Shown: in pieces, positions 63,751 through 64,000 of the stretch
Layout: each line of letters begins with the position of its first letter
How positions within the stretch are numbered: position 1 is the stretch's first letter
Assembly: GCF_000375485.1 (NCBI RefSeq)
Contig: NZ_AQXE01000004.1
Location: forward strand, 172,069-236,068
Length of the DNA: 64,000 nucleotides
From: Desulfovibrio oxyclinae DSM 11498
GTDB taxonomy: Bacteria; Desulfobacterota; Desulfovibrionia; Desulfovibrionales; Desulfovibrionaceae
Reading direction: 5' to 3'
Notes under the pieces: model-generated
Seen by the model: the letters and a program-made list of their open reading frames with translations, nothing else
Database searches by the model: none
What the model was told of the DNA's origin: nothing
Position numbers and translations under genes: made by a program

Positions 63751-64000
63751 TTTTGTCCTTAATCACGCCGCGCACTCAGTGAGCACGATCTGCCTTTCGC
63801 GGACCTGGCTCGGCGTCTTGTAGCCGTGCCTGCCGATGATCCATTGCCGGTTGTAGGTTTCCTTGAATTTCAGCAGGGCCTTCCTCAACTCTTCGACCGT
63901 GTTGAATCGCCTGACCCAAAGCAGATTTTCCTTGAGGATGCGAACGAATCGTTCCGCGATGCCATTGCCTTGGGGCTCACGGACGAATGACGGGGAGCTT
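63742..64000 (-). mobile_element. IS3-family insertion sequence, right-edge part
   Basis: From the candidate terminal repeat TGGACACAATTTTGTCC (63742-63758) to the window edge. It contains the 3' end of the transposase. IS3-family repeats start with TG and end with CA, which this fits. The other end lies outside, so no target-site duplication could be checked. Confidence 0.75.
63763..64000 (-). CDS. IS3-family transposase (OrfB, integrase core), 3' end only
   Basis: The minus-strand frame from the window edge to TGA 63763 encodes the last 78 residues of an integrase-core transposase. Typical pieces are REPQGNGIAERFVRILKENL, with the catalytic-domain Glu region, and FKETYNRQWIIGRHGYKTP. The gene's 5' part lies beyond the window, so whether it is intact is unknown. 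Confidence 0.88.
   Translation of the reverse strand, partial: SSPSFVREPQGNGIAERFVRILKENLLWVRRFNTVEELRKALLKFKETYNRQWIIGRHGYKTPSQVRERQIVLTECAA

Overview
The window looks like chromosomal DNA from a GC-rich sulfate-reducing bacterium of the Desulfovibrionaceae (Desulfovibrio/Pseudodesulfovibrio type). The reasons are a full-length DsrC, a separated Fo-only ATP synthase operon followed by rex, an AtpE with a cleavable leader, a bd-like membrane protein carrying eight c-heme motifs, sodium-symporter genes with a tiny accessory protein, and a full Kdo/LPS gene set. This assignment is inference from gene content; no rRNA or tRNA gene was seen.

Region by region. (1) 1-12.4 kb is a surface-glycan locus: GT9, two GT4 enzymes, a sugar epimerase, a GT-A (GT8-like) enzyme and a methyltransferase on +, then on - a UDP-sulfoquinovose synthase homologue, a sulfotransferase, a 4,6-dehydratase, the MsbA lipid flippase and a methyltransferase. 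The stretch from about 3.3 to 9.8 kb is visibly more AT-rich than its flanks. (2) 12.4-17.9 kb (-): a helicase fused to a DEDD exonuclease (resembling MrfA joined to MrfB), an ATP-grasp enzyme and an NtrC-type response regulator. (3) 17.9-22.6 kb (-): two consecutive modules, each an XRE-cupin regulator followed by an acyl-CoA synthetase. (4) 22.8-28.9 kb (+): a TPR protein, a FetAB-like ABC transporter and the three enzymes that make UDP-diacetylbacillosamine (PglD/PglE/PglF type). (5) 29.1-33.9 kb: a HIT protein, an IHF/HU-like protein, a SPOR lipoprotein, atpZ-atpI-atpB-atpE, rex with candidate Rex operators, and a small coiled-coil protein behind a near-consensus sigma-28 promoter. (6) 34-40.7 kb: acetyl-CoA synthetase, the octaheme bd-like complex and CoaX. 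(7) 40.7-50 kb: cmk-hisC, a universal stress protein, an orphan gene behind a sigma-54 promoter, a membrane protein, thpR, pncC, a symporter with its small partner, and a flavin redox pair. (8) 50-55.6 kb (-): an envelope operon HD-ddl-waaA-kdsB-carA-TPR. (9) 55.9-59.6 kb (+): dsrC, cheR, a YmdB-like phosphoesterase and tyrS. (10) 59.7-64 kb: an OPT-like transporter, a CsoR/CstR-family repressor, a TorD-like chaperone, a rhodanese-thioredoxin fusion and, at the right edge, the 3' end of an IS3-family transposase.

How they fit together. Much of the window builds the cell envelope: lipid A-Kdo assembly and flipping, O-glycan synthesis with possible sulfonate and sulfate decoration, and bacillosamine. 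The rest links energy metabolism to redox sensing: Rex with the Fo operon, the multiheme quinone-linked complex, DsrC, and a thiol-type repressor beside a sulfurtransferase. The most unusual items are the sulfoquinovose synthase next to a sulfotransferase in a glycan locus, the helicase-exonuclease fusion, the duplicated XRE-cupin/acyl-CoA ligase modules, and two uncharacterised small genes with flagellar-type promoters.
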